Source: Ochotona curzoniae (lineage: Eukaryota > Chordata > Mammalia > Lagomorpha > Ochotonidae). Taken from it: a stretch of 64,000 nucleotides of DNA. Location: assembly GCF_017591425.1 (NCBI RefSeq), contig NW_024466607.1, positions 12,036,501 to 12,100,500 on the forward strand, read 5' to 3'. The position numbers were made by a program, and so were the translations under genes. The notes under the pieces were generated by a model, which searched no databases, was not told where the DNA came from, and worked only from the letters and a program-made list of their open reading frames with translations. This document shows, in pieces, positions 19,065-30,314 of this stretch; positions within the stretch are counted from its first letter, which is position 1; every line of letters begins with the position of its first letter.

Positions 19065-22000
19065 CTGTGTGAGGAAGGGGTTATAGATGCCCAGAGCAGC
19101 AACACAACCCCTGCCCTCCTCCTCCAGTACCTAGGTTTCCCCACTGGATCTCCAGTTGCTGGGGTAGGGCCTGGGGACCCTTCAGTAGGTCCCAGCAGTG
19201 AAGATGGTGTCTGGCACATCCCTGGATCTCCACTGTGGAGTCTCTCACCTGTGAGTAGCAGGCGCCGGGCCACCAGCTCCGTGAACTCCAAGCTGTTGAG
19301 GCTCACCAAGTTGTACATGATGATGGCCCAGAAGTTCATGGCCCCAAAGAGGGCCCGCACCCGGCGGGACATCTGCTCCGACAAACTGGCCTGCCCAGCC
19401 CAGGAACACGCGGGTGGTAGAGCAAGAGGCCCCAAGGAAAGCAGACATGGTTTAGTCAGTAGTCTTGTCCATGTGGATATGCCTGGGTTCTGCTCCATTA
19501 TGGTTTAACTTGGGGGAAAACAGGCCAGAAAGAGAATGAGGCCCCCATTGACACAGCTAGGCCCAGGTGCATTGGGAATGGATCCCTGGAAGCAGAGAGG
19601 ACCACAGTGCCCCAGGGCAAGCCACCTCAAAGACAAACAGGAGAGGAACGTTGAGAACATTCTAGCCTAGGGATCAAATGTAGCTAAATAACTGCAGAAG
19701 GCAAGAATGCCCTCTTCCTGAGACCCCTTCCTGGGACCCAGCCCATCCCAGCCCCAGGACCTTCCCAGCTCACCTCAATGCCTGCCAGGGGTTTCCGCTC
19801 TGCCAACTTTTGTACCCAGAGCTCAAAGTTGAGGCCAAAGCAGTTAAGGAATGACCACAGGTAGACGATGTCGCAAGGCCCGAGCCACAGGGTGGTGATG
19901 GCAAATGTGGCCACGGAGGCCCCCAGCTCCGGGATCACTGCCGAGTGCTCCCCACCAATGTGGTCATACACGTATCTGCAGGGAGAATGGGCGCAGGGAC
20001 TGATGGGAATATTGGATGGGGTAGTGATGAGGAAGGCAGAGAGGTGGCCCTTGTGCTGTCACTGGGAATGTTTGAGAGTCCTGACCTGGGGTGGCGGTCC
20101 TTCCTGTTCCTCTGCCCACCTTGAGATTGTGGCAGGTTTGACCTCGGACCTCGTATCTTTTCTGGCTGTGTTCATTTGCTCCCTGAGTGATCTCATCTAG
20201 GCCCATGCCTTCAGCTGCTGTCTGCTGATGAGCCCCAGGTTTTTGTCTGTTTTTTTCCTGAGTCATGGATCCACTGATGTCCAGGCACTCAATGATGCTT
20301 CTCCCAGCACCTGTTCACAGTCTTGACTCTCCACACTAGACTGTAAGCTCTGTGAGTTCAGGGACTTTGTCATGCTCACTGCTCTGTCACCAATGTCTCG
20401 ACTGGACCTGACACACAGCAGGTACTTGATAAACATTTGTTAAATGAATTCACTGAAGACCTGTTGCATGACTGACTTCGCTGCTCTGTGACCGCCTCCG
20501 TTTCCAAAGGCTTTTCCATGCCACTCAGCTGCCCCCTCCCATGGCCACACCCCGACTTTATCAATGCTTGAAACTCCTTCCTGAGTTCTACTCTCTTCCA
20601 GCGCCCTCTGCCCACCCCTGACCCCCGCCAGCTTCAGTTCTTTAATCCTATTGGTCTTATGAGCTTCCATCAGCACTTCCCTCCTCTACAGGCTCATGTC
20701 TGATAAGTCATTATTTACAAATAACCTCAAAGCCCTCGCCCCTCACTTCTGCCTTGGCTTCCTCCTTATCTGCACCTGAGCAGCTCAGCCCTGGTTGGGG
20801 AAAAGCCTCAGGTCTTCACCTGCTGAGGTCTGGGAACCCATTGCCTCCAACCCTACTTGGACCCTTAATGTCAAGGTTTCTCCTAGAAGCTCCTCCCTAG
20901 TGGCCGCTCCACGCCTGCTTTTCCTGCGAGTTTGAGTGGGGCTTAGGTGTGTGGGTACAGCTCTGCCTCCCTCCGTGTCCCTAACCCTCATATCCCAGCT
21001 GATGACCTGGCTTCCTAATGAGGCAGATTCCATACCTAAACAGGCTGACCTGCCTTCTATATCCCCACTGGCTTCTCCCCTCCTTTTCCTACTAAAGCCT
21101 TCCTCTACCTAGAACTAGATGTTATCACCTCGCCAGCACCTTGGGGACCCCCCTCTGTGAGTCACTCCTAGATCTACGTTACCACCCACGTCTGTACAAT
21201 TACCCCCCCACAGCTCAGCACCAAGTGCACCCCTACCTCCCCTGATAGAAGCCACTCCCTCTCTCCCATTCAGCTGTCTTCCCTTTTCATCCACACACTC
21301 CCTGCAGTTCCTGTTTTCCTCCATACCACCTGCCATGCTTCCCTAGGGGAATGCTGTACACCTGAGCGGCCCCAAGCCTGCCTCCCTAGGGAAATGCTGT
21401 ATGCATGAGCGGGCCCGAGCCTGACCCCAGCCTGCACCTCCTGTGACCTCAGCAGCATCGTGCTCGGTTGCTCTCTCCTCTCATGGACAGTCTTCTCTTG
21501 GCTTCCCGGGCATCACATGGCTTCCATTCTGCTCCTCTTGAACATTCTGTCTGCTCTTTCAATGGGCTCTTCCTTCTCCATCCAACTACAGCCCTTGCAG
21601 GCCCAGCCTTGGCCGACCCCTCTCCACTCCTCGCTCTATTCCCTCTCCTTACCTCCACGCTCCCAAGGCCTCCAGACCACCCACCCACACTCAGGATGCT
21701 CAGAGCTCTATCGACCCACCTAGGCTAGTCTAAACCCAGACATTCCCACATCTCCCAGCTCCCTTCCTTAGCCAAGTTCACCAAGTTCTTTAATCCCATT
21801 GGTTTTGAGACCAAGGCTTCTCTCCACCCTCACCTAGAGCCCTGCCATGTCTTCCTCACTGCCCTTCTTGCTTCCTCCAGCTCAGGAGTGAACTTGAAAA
21901 CCGTGGTCCCATCTCTGGCTCTGCCCTGTTCAGCCACCAGGCAGGAAGGCTGGGACCAGTCCCCACAGTCACCCCAGACTCACTTGCAAAGCCAGTCGTT

Positions 22001-25000
22001 GATGCCCCGGTCAAAGTGCCTGTGGGAGACAGCAGATGGGCATGAATCCCCAAGCCGAGGGGCAGTGGGGATCCCAGGGGTGAGTGCCCCTCCCCCAGCC
22101 TGCAGGGCCTCACGTTTCTCCGAAGATGTAGAGTGCGGTGATGCACTTGGGAGGCTGTGGTGGATCCAGGTGATCCAGACGCGCCACGGTGTTGACCACG
22201 CCGAAGAGGACAGCTGCCTTCACCCAGTCGTACACCAGGTTGGAGTAGGCCAGGCCAGCTGGGAATGAGTTGCTGTTGGTCGCTGCCTAGTGTGTGTCCC
22301 TGTGGCCTCCCTGCCCTGTCCCCTCAAATCCTAAGCTGAGGCTGAGCCCTGCTCTCCCATGCAGCACCTTCTGTCCCCAAGCCCTGGGCAGGGGAGCAGT
22401 TCTTGCTCCAGGCCTGTCCCCAGGAAGACCTCATCTTGGTTGTAGAAATGAGTGAAATGGAGCAGCGAGACCCTGGGTTTACGTGACAATGCCACAGCCC
22501 TATGATAAGTGACCCTGCTACCCCCAGCACGCCAGTACTGCAGGACACACACACAGAGGGCTTTCTGCCTATGGCCCCTGCTCTGGGGACCCACCAAGGG
22601 CACTGTCTGAGAGACGGCTGGCAAACTTCAGGTCATTGGGGATGGTGAGGATGTAGAAGAAGTGGAAGAAGATGTCCACAGCGATGATGGCCGCCACACT
22701 GAAGCCCGCCTGAGCTCGGATGCGCCACAGCTCGCCTTCGGGCCTTATGGGCTCTACCTGGCTCACCTGGGGAGAGGGGGCAGTCACCAACCAGCAGGGT
22801 ACCAGGGAGACCCCTTGTGTCCCAAGACCCCTGTTGGTGGGGGAGGGAACATCCATGGCCTGGAAGTCCTGTCCAAGGGAGGAGCTGCCTCCATCCCACG
22901 GTTCCTGTTAGGGTAACTGTGCCGTGGGGGGAGGGGGTGGGATGGCGTCGAGGACATGGAGAGACTCTGACATCATGATCCAGCCTGCTAGGGTAGGGGT
23001 GGGGGTTTCTACCCAGCTAGGAGAATCTGTGTGAAGAGGGAGAGCCAGCCCTGTTCTGGGGGTCCCCAAGGTGTCCCTCACCTGGGCGTGGAAGCGATCG
23101 AAGGTCATGATGGGCCCAAAGAAGAAGAAAGGCAGGTAGAAGTTGTACTTGAGCAGGTCGGCCAGGGAGTAGTGGCGCTCGGGGTGAGCACAGCGCTCCA
23201 GCGCGAAGCTGGTGCAGCGGAGCACCGTGAAGCTGCTACCCCCATGAAACAGCACCTCTTGAAGATCAAAAGTGCCTGTTACAAACCCGCTCTGGAGGGG
23301 AGAGAACAGGCCAGCCGCTCACCAGGACGTCTCCTGTCATGGGACAGAGTACCCCTACTTTCTTTCCCAGCCTGTTCCTCCCTGGTTGCTCTGTTCCAAC
23401 TTTCTAACAGGATAGGGGACACACTGGAAAGGTCCCTGTGCAGGAGGCCACTCGTGGGCAGGACAGTGGTAAATGGTTGAAGACAGTGGGCAGGTGAAGT
23501 ATGCACTTGGGGGTTCTCGGGAAACAAGGAGTTTTAGATAAAATGAGAAGTTTGAGGTTCTCTCCCTGTACCCTCTGTCCCAGAACACACCTGCCAAGAG
23601 ATGAGAGGGTCCACCTTGAAGGAGGCCAGGCCGGCCAGGCCGAAGCCAAGACAGAGCCAGGGCTGGCCCAAAAGTGAGACCACGTAGAGGCCCACACAGT
23701 GGCCCAGCAGCAGCAGTAGGTACCAGGGACCCATTGTACCCAACACGGCCAGGAGCCCGTAAATGGCATACATCCAGGAGCGGAGCTGTGGGTGGGAAGA
23801 GGCTTCCGTTTACTCTTCCATACAGACTTGAGGGGTGGGCAGGATGAGTTTCCCACCACCCTCGTGGCTGGGGAAGAGCTGGGTGGCTCAGATAAGCTCA
23901 CCTGGGGGGCAATCATAGTGCAGAGTTTAGCAAAGAGCACGTGTCCCGAGAGGGCGAAGATGATGACATTGCGGAAGGAGGTGAACCACATCACCCACTC
24001 GAAGTCGGCCACATCCTGAGGGTGTTCAGGTCAGGTTGGGGTGAAGGAGGGACACAGAAAGCTGGCACCCAGGCTGGGCAGAGACCCAACACGTTCCCAG
24101 CCCCTCCTGTTCTTAAGCATTCACTGTGAGAGCAGTGGCTGCAGCTCCCTGCACTGCAAGAATGGGCAGGTGAGATATCCGTGCCCCTGGAAGCACTCCC
24201 CCCTAGCTCAGCATGCCTGCCTGATGTCCCCTGGCCATGCCTTGTGTCTGCAGAGGGTGGCGCTAGAGGGCCCTGCTGATGCACACCTGGGCTTACCAGG
24301 ATCCAAGTCCTGAATGAGCAGGGCCTGGGCAGCCTTGGTATCCCCAAAAGACACACGAAGGGCACAAGCCAGAGACCGCTGGGTGTGAGCTACTTATCAC
24401 TTGAGATAGTGGATTATGCCTATCTCTTAGGACAGCTACCGGCCCTGCCCAGCCCCACCTCACGCTGGACGGGGAGAAAGGGAGAGGCATGCCAGGGATC
24501 AAGCAGCGGGGGACCTACCATCTTGCGGCCAAGGTACTCCCAGCCTGGGCGTACAGACTCCCGGAAAGCCTTCCTGTGAGCCCCATCTGAGAACACAGTG
24601 TGACCTCAGGGTGGGCCCTTCACAGCCCCTGCCTCTCCTACCACTAGGGACTCGTTTGTGGGTGGGGAGGGAGGGAGAAGTGAGTCTGGGCCTCTTGGTC
24701 TGCCCCTGCTTCTCCCTGAATCTTGTTGCGTGCCTGGGTGCAGGTGTGAGTGTGCATGGGTGCCATGTCTTTGTGCATCTCTGTATTCATCAATAGGTAT
24801 GTGCATGTGTGTCTGTATGAGCTTCTGTTTGTGGTCCTGTCTGCTCTACCTCTCTGTGCCCCAGGCACCTAGGGTAAAGAAGCTCTGCTCCCACCCTGTG
24901 CCCCAGACCCAGTTGGTACCTTGTGAAGCTTCCAGGAGACTTCTGCCCGCATAGGCCAGGGCTCCACTCACCACCAGGGAGTAGAGACCCAGCTCAGCTG

Positions 25001-25025
25001 CAGGCAGTGCTGTCTTCACGCCCAT
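18937..25025 (-). CDS. HHATL: HHATL, hedgehog acyltransferase-like (GUP1-like) MBOAT-family protein
   Basis: The coding exons in transcript order are 25025-24920, 24586-24519, 24015-23902, 23785-23591, 23291-23082, 22766-22595, 22258-22114, 22019-21984, 19975-19774, 19390-19249 and 19064-18937. All are GT-AG and in phase, giving 505 residues (human 504). It is a multi-pass ER membrane protein with many hydrophobic segments (for example [12 protein letters not shown] and [11 protein letters not shown]). It belongs to the MBOAT superfamily. At the position of the catalytic His of HHAT (a WHG motif) this protein has Leu380 (TTLWLGP), so it is predicted to be inactive as an acyltransferase. Mammalian Gup1/HHATL is reported as a negative regulator of Sonic hedgehog palmitoylation and is enriched in heart and skeletal muscle. 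The C-terminus is a charged, Glu-rich tail. Confidence 0.96.
19249..19390 (-). CDS. HHATL: HHATL exon (residues 417-464)
   Basis: The acceptor is ctgggcag and the donor is cacag|gtgaga. The exon encodes [20 protein letters not shown] and the [17 protein letters not shown] segment. Confidence 0.95.
19774..19975 (-). CDS. HHATL: HHATL exon with degenerate MBOAT active-site region
   Basis: This exon encodes residues 349-416, including [20 protein letters not shown] and [18 protein letters not shown]. Codon 380 (19884-19882, CTC) is Leu where active MBOATs have His. It has a ccctgcag acceptor and a gag|gtgagc donor. Confidence 0.95.
20330..20455 (+). mobile_element. L2 LINE 3'-end fragment
   Basis: The order 'actagactgtaagctctgtg', 'cagggactttgtc', 'ctgacacacagcaggtactt' and 'gataaacatttgttaaatgaa' is the classic L2 3' terminus. 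Confidence 0.75.
21339..21424. repeat. Two-copy 43-bp tandem duplication
   Basis: The units at 21339-21381 and 21382-21424 share ccctagggaaatgctgta-type and tgagcgg-type blocks with a few differences (about 80% alike by eye). Confidence 0.7.
21984..22019 (-). CDS. HHATL: HHATL 36-bp micro-exon
   Basis: This very short exon encodes [12 protein letters not shown] (residues 337-349, both ends split). It has a cccacag acceptor and a tgcaa|gtgagt donor. The segment is part of the conserved MBOAT core. Confidence 0.93.
22114..22258 (-). CDS. HHATL: HHATL exon (residues 289-337)
   Basis: This exon encodes [20 protein letters not shown] followed by [20 protein letters not shown]. It has an attcccag acceptor and a gaaac|gtgagg donor. 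Confidence 0.95.
22595..22766 (-). CDS. HHATL: HHATL exon (residues 232-289)
   Basis: This exon encodes [20 protein letters not shown] and the hydrophobic [14 protein letters not shown] segment. It has a tccccag acceptor and a ccttg|gtgggt donor. Confidence 0.95.
23082..23291 (-). CDS. HHATL: HHATL exon (residues 162-231)
   Basis: This exon encodes [20 protein letters not shown], a Cys-containing stretch, and [20 protein letters not shown]. It has a cccctccag acceptor and a gcccag|gtgagg donor. Confidence 0.95.
23591..23785 (-). CDS. HHATL: HHATL exon (residues 97-161)
   Basis: This hydrophobic exon encodes [30 protein letters not shown] and a segment ending DPLISWQ. It has a cacccacag acceptor and a ggcag|gtgtgt donor. 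Confidence 0.95.
23902..24015 (-). CDS. HHATL: HHATL exon (residues 59-96)
   Basis: This exon encodes [20 protein letters not shown] and [17 protein letters not shown]. It has a ccctcag acceptor and a cccag|gtgagc donor. Confidence 0.95.
24519..24586 (-). CDS. HHATL: HHATL exon (residues 36-58)
   Basis: This 68-bp exon encodes [20 protein letters not shown] then RKM. It has a gttctcag acceptor and an agatg|gtaggt donor. Confidence 0.95.
24920..25025 (-). CDS. HHATL: HHATL first coding exon
   Basis: The start ATG is at 25025-25023, 13 bases after a catcctag acceptor (exon from 25038), so the 5' leader begins in another exon upstream. It encodes [20 protein letters not shown] and a first hydrophobic segment. 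The donor is acaag|gtacca. Confidence 0.95.
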
Positions 25026-26239
25026 AGCCTGGATGGGGCTAGGATGGACAGGTTACATGAGGGTACAGCAGCTTCCAGCCCCGCCCAGCTCCACCTCATG
25101 ATCCCGACTCCTCCAGGCCACCCGTCCTTCCAGTTGAAGGCTCTGGACAGTGGGACCTTGACACACAGCCTCTTTTGCTCACCCTCATTTATTCCTGCTC
25201 ATGTTCAGAGGGGCTGGTCCCCATGCCTTGCCCCAAATGCTTGTGCCCAGCTCCACTCACACCATGGAGAAAACTTACCTGTTCCTTCCATCAGGGTTCC
25301 CACCCCCATCAGCTCTGGCTTTCCTTCCCGGAGACCTCATGGGCTCCCAAGGTCCCCTGTCACTCAGCCTCCAGCTTCTCCCTGTCCTGAGCCACTAAGT
25401 CCATTCCCACCACGTCGCTGGTTGTTGCCTGTGTCCTTCCCCAAGTGCTGTGTAGTCAGGCCCCGCAAGTCGGCCAGAGCCTATGCTCTTTGAGCAAGTG
25501 CCCTGGAGTATAGTGGGTATGGGCCAGGCAGGGCCAGGTGGGCTGGCGGGTGGGCAGGTGGAGGGTGCTGGCTGCTGTCCAAGGTGCTGACGGGTACCAG
25601 GCCCAAGGGAAGCTCAGCCACTCCCTCCCCAGGGGAGTTCTGCTGGGCCACCCAGGAACCGCAGCTACCACCTGGGTCCTTCCTGCCCTTCTCTAGCCTG
25701 AACTAAGGTCTTCCTGAAGGATCCATGGGGACGAATAGACTCTGATTCAAATGAAAGGGAGGGACATGTCTAGGTGCCTTCCGGGACTGAGCTGAGCCTA
25801 GAGGCAGCACATGTGTCTCCTACCCCAGGCCCTGCCTCAACTACCCCTTGCCAATCCTGTGGCCCACGAGCCCGGGTGCCCACAGTCGACACTGTCCCTG
25901 TCATACAGATGAGCCAGTTGTGAGGGGGCAGGGACCGATCAGAGCCCTGCAGTGAACCTGGGACAGACTTCCTGCTGCCTGCCCTTGGGATTGGTGGTCC
26001 AAGGGAGCCACCCCTCTGATGTCTCAGATGGGGCAGGACACTGCCACCCCTGCCCAGGCCAGGGGGCTTCTGGCCTGAGAGACATGACACCTCCTCACCA
26101 GCCAGGTGGGGGTAGGGCAGCAGTGTTAACCAGGGATCAGGTTAATGGAGCAGGAGCTTGAAACCGGAGCACCGGCAAAGAGCCCACGAAAGAGCTTTGT
26201 CAGCTGCCTCCCACTCGCCACTTTCCAATTTTAGCTCCC

Positions 26240-26660
26240 CATGGCCGGCGCAGGGTGTCCCCAGCGAGGCCTCTCCGCGGAGCCAGCCCCCAACCCAGAG
26301 TGTCTGCTGACAGACCCTGGGGCCCGGATCTGGCCGACGGGGTGCAGGGGACCCCTCTCCCCGACCCTGTTCCTGCCTGTCTCAGATACCCCTGAGGTAA
26401 AGGCACACTTTGGGGTCTGTGATCTGGGGTGAGGGGCCTGGTGTGGGTTCCACTGATCTCCAGGGCCCCGGAGTGGCTGCATCTCCAGCCGGCACTGACC
26501 TTGAGGAGGCTGCGAGGGACCCTGGCACGCTGCCCACCTCGGGCTCTGGGGTCCTGTGTCCGACCGTGCGTCCGTCCCCGACCAGCTGAGCTCTGGGGCC
26601 ACGGTGGGGTGTGTCCAGCCGTGGGGTCCCCACCCTCTCGAGAGGATGAGCGGTGAGTGG
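26240..26660 (-). promoter_or_regulatory. CpG-rich block, candidate HHATL promoter and leader exon
   Basis: CpG dinucleotides are clearly more frequent here than in the flanks (for example gccgacggggtg, gtgtccgaccgtgcgtccgt, ctctcgagag). A consensus minus-strand donor (CTCAAG|GTCAGT) lies at 26500|26499. The position, about 1.5 kb 5' of the first HHATL coding exon, fits a promoter with a non-coding first exon, but this is inference. Confidence 0.3.
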
Positions 26661-27836
26661 TGACAGCAGGAGGCGGGGGGGGGGAGAGGAGGAGGACAGG
26701 GAGGAGGTGGCCTTCCTGGAGTGGAGTGGAACAGAGCCCAGTGCTGCAGGGAGCGCTGCTGGCCGCAGGGAGCCGCAGGAAGGATGGGGGAGGCGGGGAA
26801 GGGGGAGGAGGCCACTGGCAGAGGCTCAGGCAGGGACACCTGGACCTCACCTCACCTGCGTCTCCTGTCCCCTAGAGAGCCTGTGCCTCTCTCACTGCCA
26901 GGCAGGCCTCCCCTCCTCCAGGCAGCCTTCTTGGTGGCCCCACCGACCACTTAAGACTTGGAAGCTGAGCCCCAGCATGCATTGCAAACTCATATACATA
27001 TACTCACTCACCTGTGTGCTGGACACTCCAGCACCCATCTGTACGGATGCCTGCCCCCTGCCCAAGGGCCACACCCTGGTTCTTTTCATCCACTCTGACC
27101 TGCTTGGGAAAGCCTGATTGCCTGCTGGGGTGGGGAGAGGGGAAGAGGGCTGGAATTGGGGTGGACATGGGCCTGCCCGTGCCAGGCCAGCTCTGTGGGA
27201 TGTTGTTTGGGTAGGGGGCTGGGGGCTGGGGGCTAAGAGGGTCAGTTGGCAATGGCTTGAGGGGATTGTCCGGTAATGGCTTCCTCTTAATGGCAGAGTG
27301 GAGGAAGACAGAAATGTCCCTCATCTGTTCAGTCTCTGTGGGGAGGGGGTCAGGGCTTCCATTTTGAGGGCCTAATGAGCAGCAGCCTCCTGAGGGTACC
27401 TCCCCCTTAGAGCTCAGGAGCCTCCTATAGGCCTGTCTCCAAAGCAAGCCCTGCCTCCCACCCCCGCCGAATCTGGAGGAGCTGTATGTGCTTGGGCCAC
27501 TTCTTGGGGCTTGTTCATGGATATGCTGGGGGCAGGGGCAGAAAAGGAGATCCTGTGGTCACCCACAGGAAGGTTCCCAGTGTCCCATGGGTGCCAAGGC
27601 CTGTGCTGGGTTCAGCTGAGCTGAAAGGGTGTGCGCTTCCCACTTCTCCTTCCAGCAGTGGACTTACACACACACAATAAAATGACCAAGTACATGGACA
27701 CGGTGGCTCAGAGGAAGTGACAAAGCCACCCCGGCACACACTCCACTCCAAATGGTATACTCAGAGGCTGGTATCCCTGAGGCCTGGCCCTTAGAAACAC
27801 CATCAGTGTTGGGGCTGGGTTGGGGCTGGGTTAGGG

Positions 27837-27897
27837 CTGGCCTCTGATTGCCCATCAAGAGTATTGCCCATACTCTTGATGGGCAATCAGAGGCCAG
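27837..27897. repeat. Perfect 28-bp inverted repeat with 5-nt loop (hairpin)
   Basis: The left arm (27837-27864) begins CTGGCCTCTGATTGCC and the right arm (27870-27897) ends GGCAATCAGAGGCCAG. The arms are exact reverse complements over all 28 bases and are separated only by TGCCC. The base pair just outside does not match. It is preceded by GGGGCTGGGTT-type short tandem repeats. Confidence 0.95.
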
Positions 27898-28039
27898 TCT
27901 CAGGGGAAGCCCTGGGCCACCAGGCGTTAAGGAGGGCTTCCCTACAGTGGGGAGGTCTCAGAGTTGCATGGTTATTCCGTTGTTGGAGTAAGTTAATCAT
28001 ACATAATAGCCAGGATGAGCATGGGTTAAGTCTTTAATG

Positions 28040-28155
28040 TTACAGAACTCACAGCTGAAAGTGTTCCCATTCTCCCCGGTTGGTAGAAGGGGAAACTGAG
28101 GCACAGGAGCTGATATTGGGTCAGTTACCAAAGTTCGGGTAGGTGAGAACCCAGC
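28040..28155 (+). mobile_element. MIR-like SINE fragment
   Basis: It contains 'ttcccattctcccc', 'aaggggaaactgaggcacag' and 'gtgagaacccagctc', the usual MIR core order. Confidence 0.5.
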
Positions 28156-29177
28156 TCACCCACATGGGGTGCAGGCTGAGACCAGCCTGTGCTGGCCATC
28201 CTGAGGCTCAAGGAAGCAGGCTTGGCTCAAGGTTAAGGACATAGGTTCAGGCGGCTGACCTGAGAAAGAGCTCCGTCCAGCTGGTGTGACCCACTTCTGG
28301 ATGCATTGCTGGGATCTGGGTTTCCCGCCAGGAACCCAGCGACTCCCTCTGGGACAAGGGCCTGACTTATGGATTCGCTCAGAGAGGCTAACCCAGACCC
28401 TGACTCCCACGGTCTGCAGGAAGGACACACAACAGGTACAGTCCCCGTGTGCTCCCCTCCCCCTTAGGGTGGTTACAGCAAACGCAGAGTGGGTGCAATG
28501 GGGCTTGTGGGGACCAGGTGTGGGGAGCAGCCCGTGGCCACTGTGCCTCGGAAGGAGTGCGGGAGGAGAGATCACCTGACAGGACCCACCCACTAAACCA
28601 GAAGCTGGTACAAGATGGGTTCAGCTTCCTGAACGTGGTGAGGAAGTGGGCAAAGGCATGGTAGGGAGAGGCGCCCGTTCTCCCAAACTTTGGCTCTGTT
28701 TTCATACTCTGCCTTTTTTATTGTTTGCAGCTCAAAGTAAACACTCAGGCAAAGTATCCTGTGTGTGTGAAATTGTTTTGTATTAGCTTGTGTATGGGGT
28801 CCCTGTGCATGTGTTTGTGTATGTTATCAGGCTCCGTGTACAAGTGTTGTCAGGTGTCTCTGGGGGTCCGGGGACTGCAGCAGAGAGGAGGTATGTGAAG
28901 CACATCTGTCAAAAGGAGTGGGCAGACCCTGCTTTGCGCCAAGGACTGAGTGCCTGGGTGGGATGCAGAGGCTGTGGTCCCTGGGTTGGGGAGAGCCTGG
29001 CGGTAATGGAATGTGTTGGAGGTGACTGGAGCTCCTTGGGGATGGTGGCCAAACCACATTCACAGCTCAACCAGATCTCACCTGTCGGTGCTGCAACCTG
29101 AGCACCCTGACCTGCAGCACCTGCTGGGGGCGTGGCCTGGGAGCAGCCTCAGGTGAGGCCACTCCACCACCTGCTTT

Positions 29178-29183
29178 TTTATT
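29178..29183 (-). terminator. Candidate polyadenylation signal AATAAA (CCDC13)
   Basis: Plus-strand TTTATT equals AATAAA on the minus strand. It is the first canonical signal I can find downstream of the CCDC13 stop, implying a 3' UTR of about 2.4 kb. A second one is at 28722-28717. A closer non-canonical site is equally possible. Confidence 0.35.
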
Positions 29184-29847
29184 TATCCTTCCCCATCGAC
29201 CTTCCATGAGACCTATATCTGCCACCACTGACATGCACCTGCGGGCAGGACCTTGACCTTCTCATCTACCACCTCCCACCCCAACCCTACAGGATGGGGA
29301 GGGCATCCTGTGTGTCCTGGGATCAGGGGTTTGCCTTGGGCAAGGCCATGGGCACAGCCTGGACAGATCAAGCTGCCCTCTGCTCTGCCTGGTCTGGTCA
29401 GGTTAGCTCCCTCGGGGGTCTCAGCCCTTGGCCCCATTGGCAAGCCCTCTTTCTCCCAGGCTCTCCTGGACCTTGCCAGGGCTCATGGGTCCCTAACAGC
29501 CTTCTCCTGACCCAGATCTGTGCAAGGAGCCTGGGGCTGCGACAGTCAGTCCCCGGGGCCTTTCCCCACCCTGCTGTCCTACTGTGGCCTTCTGGTTCCC
29601 CACACCTGTCCAACTAGCCTGGGAGTTCCCTTAAAGGAGGAGAGTCAGATCCACCCCAAGTCCCTGCCAGGCTGACACACAGTGGGCACTTGCTGACTGC
29701 CCTGACCTGCGACAGACCTGCCTCCCCAGCCTGGCTGGGAGTTCCTGGAGGTCAGGGGTCACAGCTGCTTCTTTGGCACGGCTGTGGCTGTGGCAGAAGA
29801 GCTGCTCGGAAGTTATTTGTGGAACCAGTAGAGGTGCTGGCATTAAT

Positions 29848-29915
29848 TGAGCACTTGCGGTGTGCCAGCAGCTGCTCTTAGGCACCTGGCACTTCTGAAC
29901 TGAATGAAACCTGAA
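29848..29915 (+). mobile_element. MIR-like SINE fragment
   Basis: It contains 'attaattgagcacttgcggt', 'gtgccagcagctgctcttag' and 'gcacctggcac', the MIR core. Confidence 0.55.
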
Positions 29916-30314
29916 GAGGGCTCTAACAAGGGAATGGTCTAACCAAACTGGGGTGCTGGGGGAGGGGCACATGCAAGTGTGATGGGGGAGCTGCAGACAC
30001 AGCTCCACAAACAGCCCTGGAGGCTGCAGAATCTGTAACGTGAAACCCTAGTGCCTGTGACCATGGTTGGCCTAAGCAAGGACTGGCTGCCCTCTGCAAG
30101 ACGCTGGCTCGTCAGCTGCCCCCAGGACGTGCAGTCCAGGTTCACTGTGCCCACGTCCACATCCCCAACTCCTTACTCAAATCCTCGTTGTAGACGCAGT
30201 CAGTCTGGCAACACGTGTTCCTTGTACAGAAGTAAACAGTTGAGTGACTCTTAGTTCTCTGACGCCTGTCTCCATCAGCAGCCAAATCATATTGAGCAGG
30301 GATATAAAGTCTAA

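Larger units (their letters stand above)
19976..21983 (-). other. HHATL intron of about 2 kb
   Basis: The intron contains an L2-like 3' end (about 20330-20455) and a 43-bp imperfect tandem duplication (21339-21424). The rest is pyrimidine-rich on the plus strand (about 20500-21860) with no recognised gene. Confidence 0.7.
25039..29170. other. HHATL upstream region between HHATL and CCDC13
   Basis: No coding exon is recognised. It holds the CpG-rich block at 26240-26660 (candidate HHATL promoter), a perfect hairpin at 27837-27897, a MIR-like stretch near 28040-28150 and an AATAAA on the minus strand at 28722-28717. The HHATL 5' leader exon is expected here but cannot be fixed. Two good minus-strand donor sequences are at 26500|26499 (ctcaag|gtcagt) and 27012|27011 (cacag|gtgagt). 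Confidence 0.5.

Noticed and set aside
26653..27117. 154-codon plus-strand frame in the HHATL upstream region
   Set aside because: Gly/Arg/Glu-rich at first, then unrelated composition; probably chance in GC-rich DNA.
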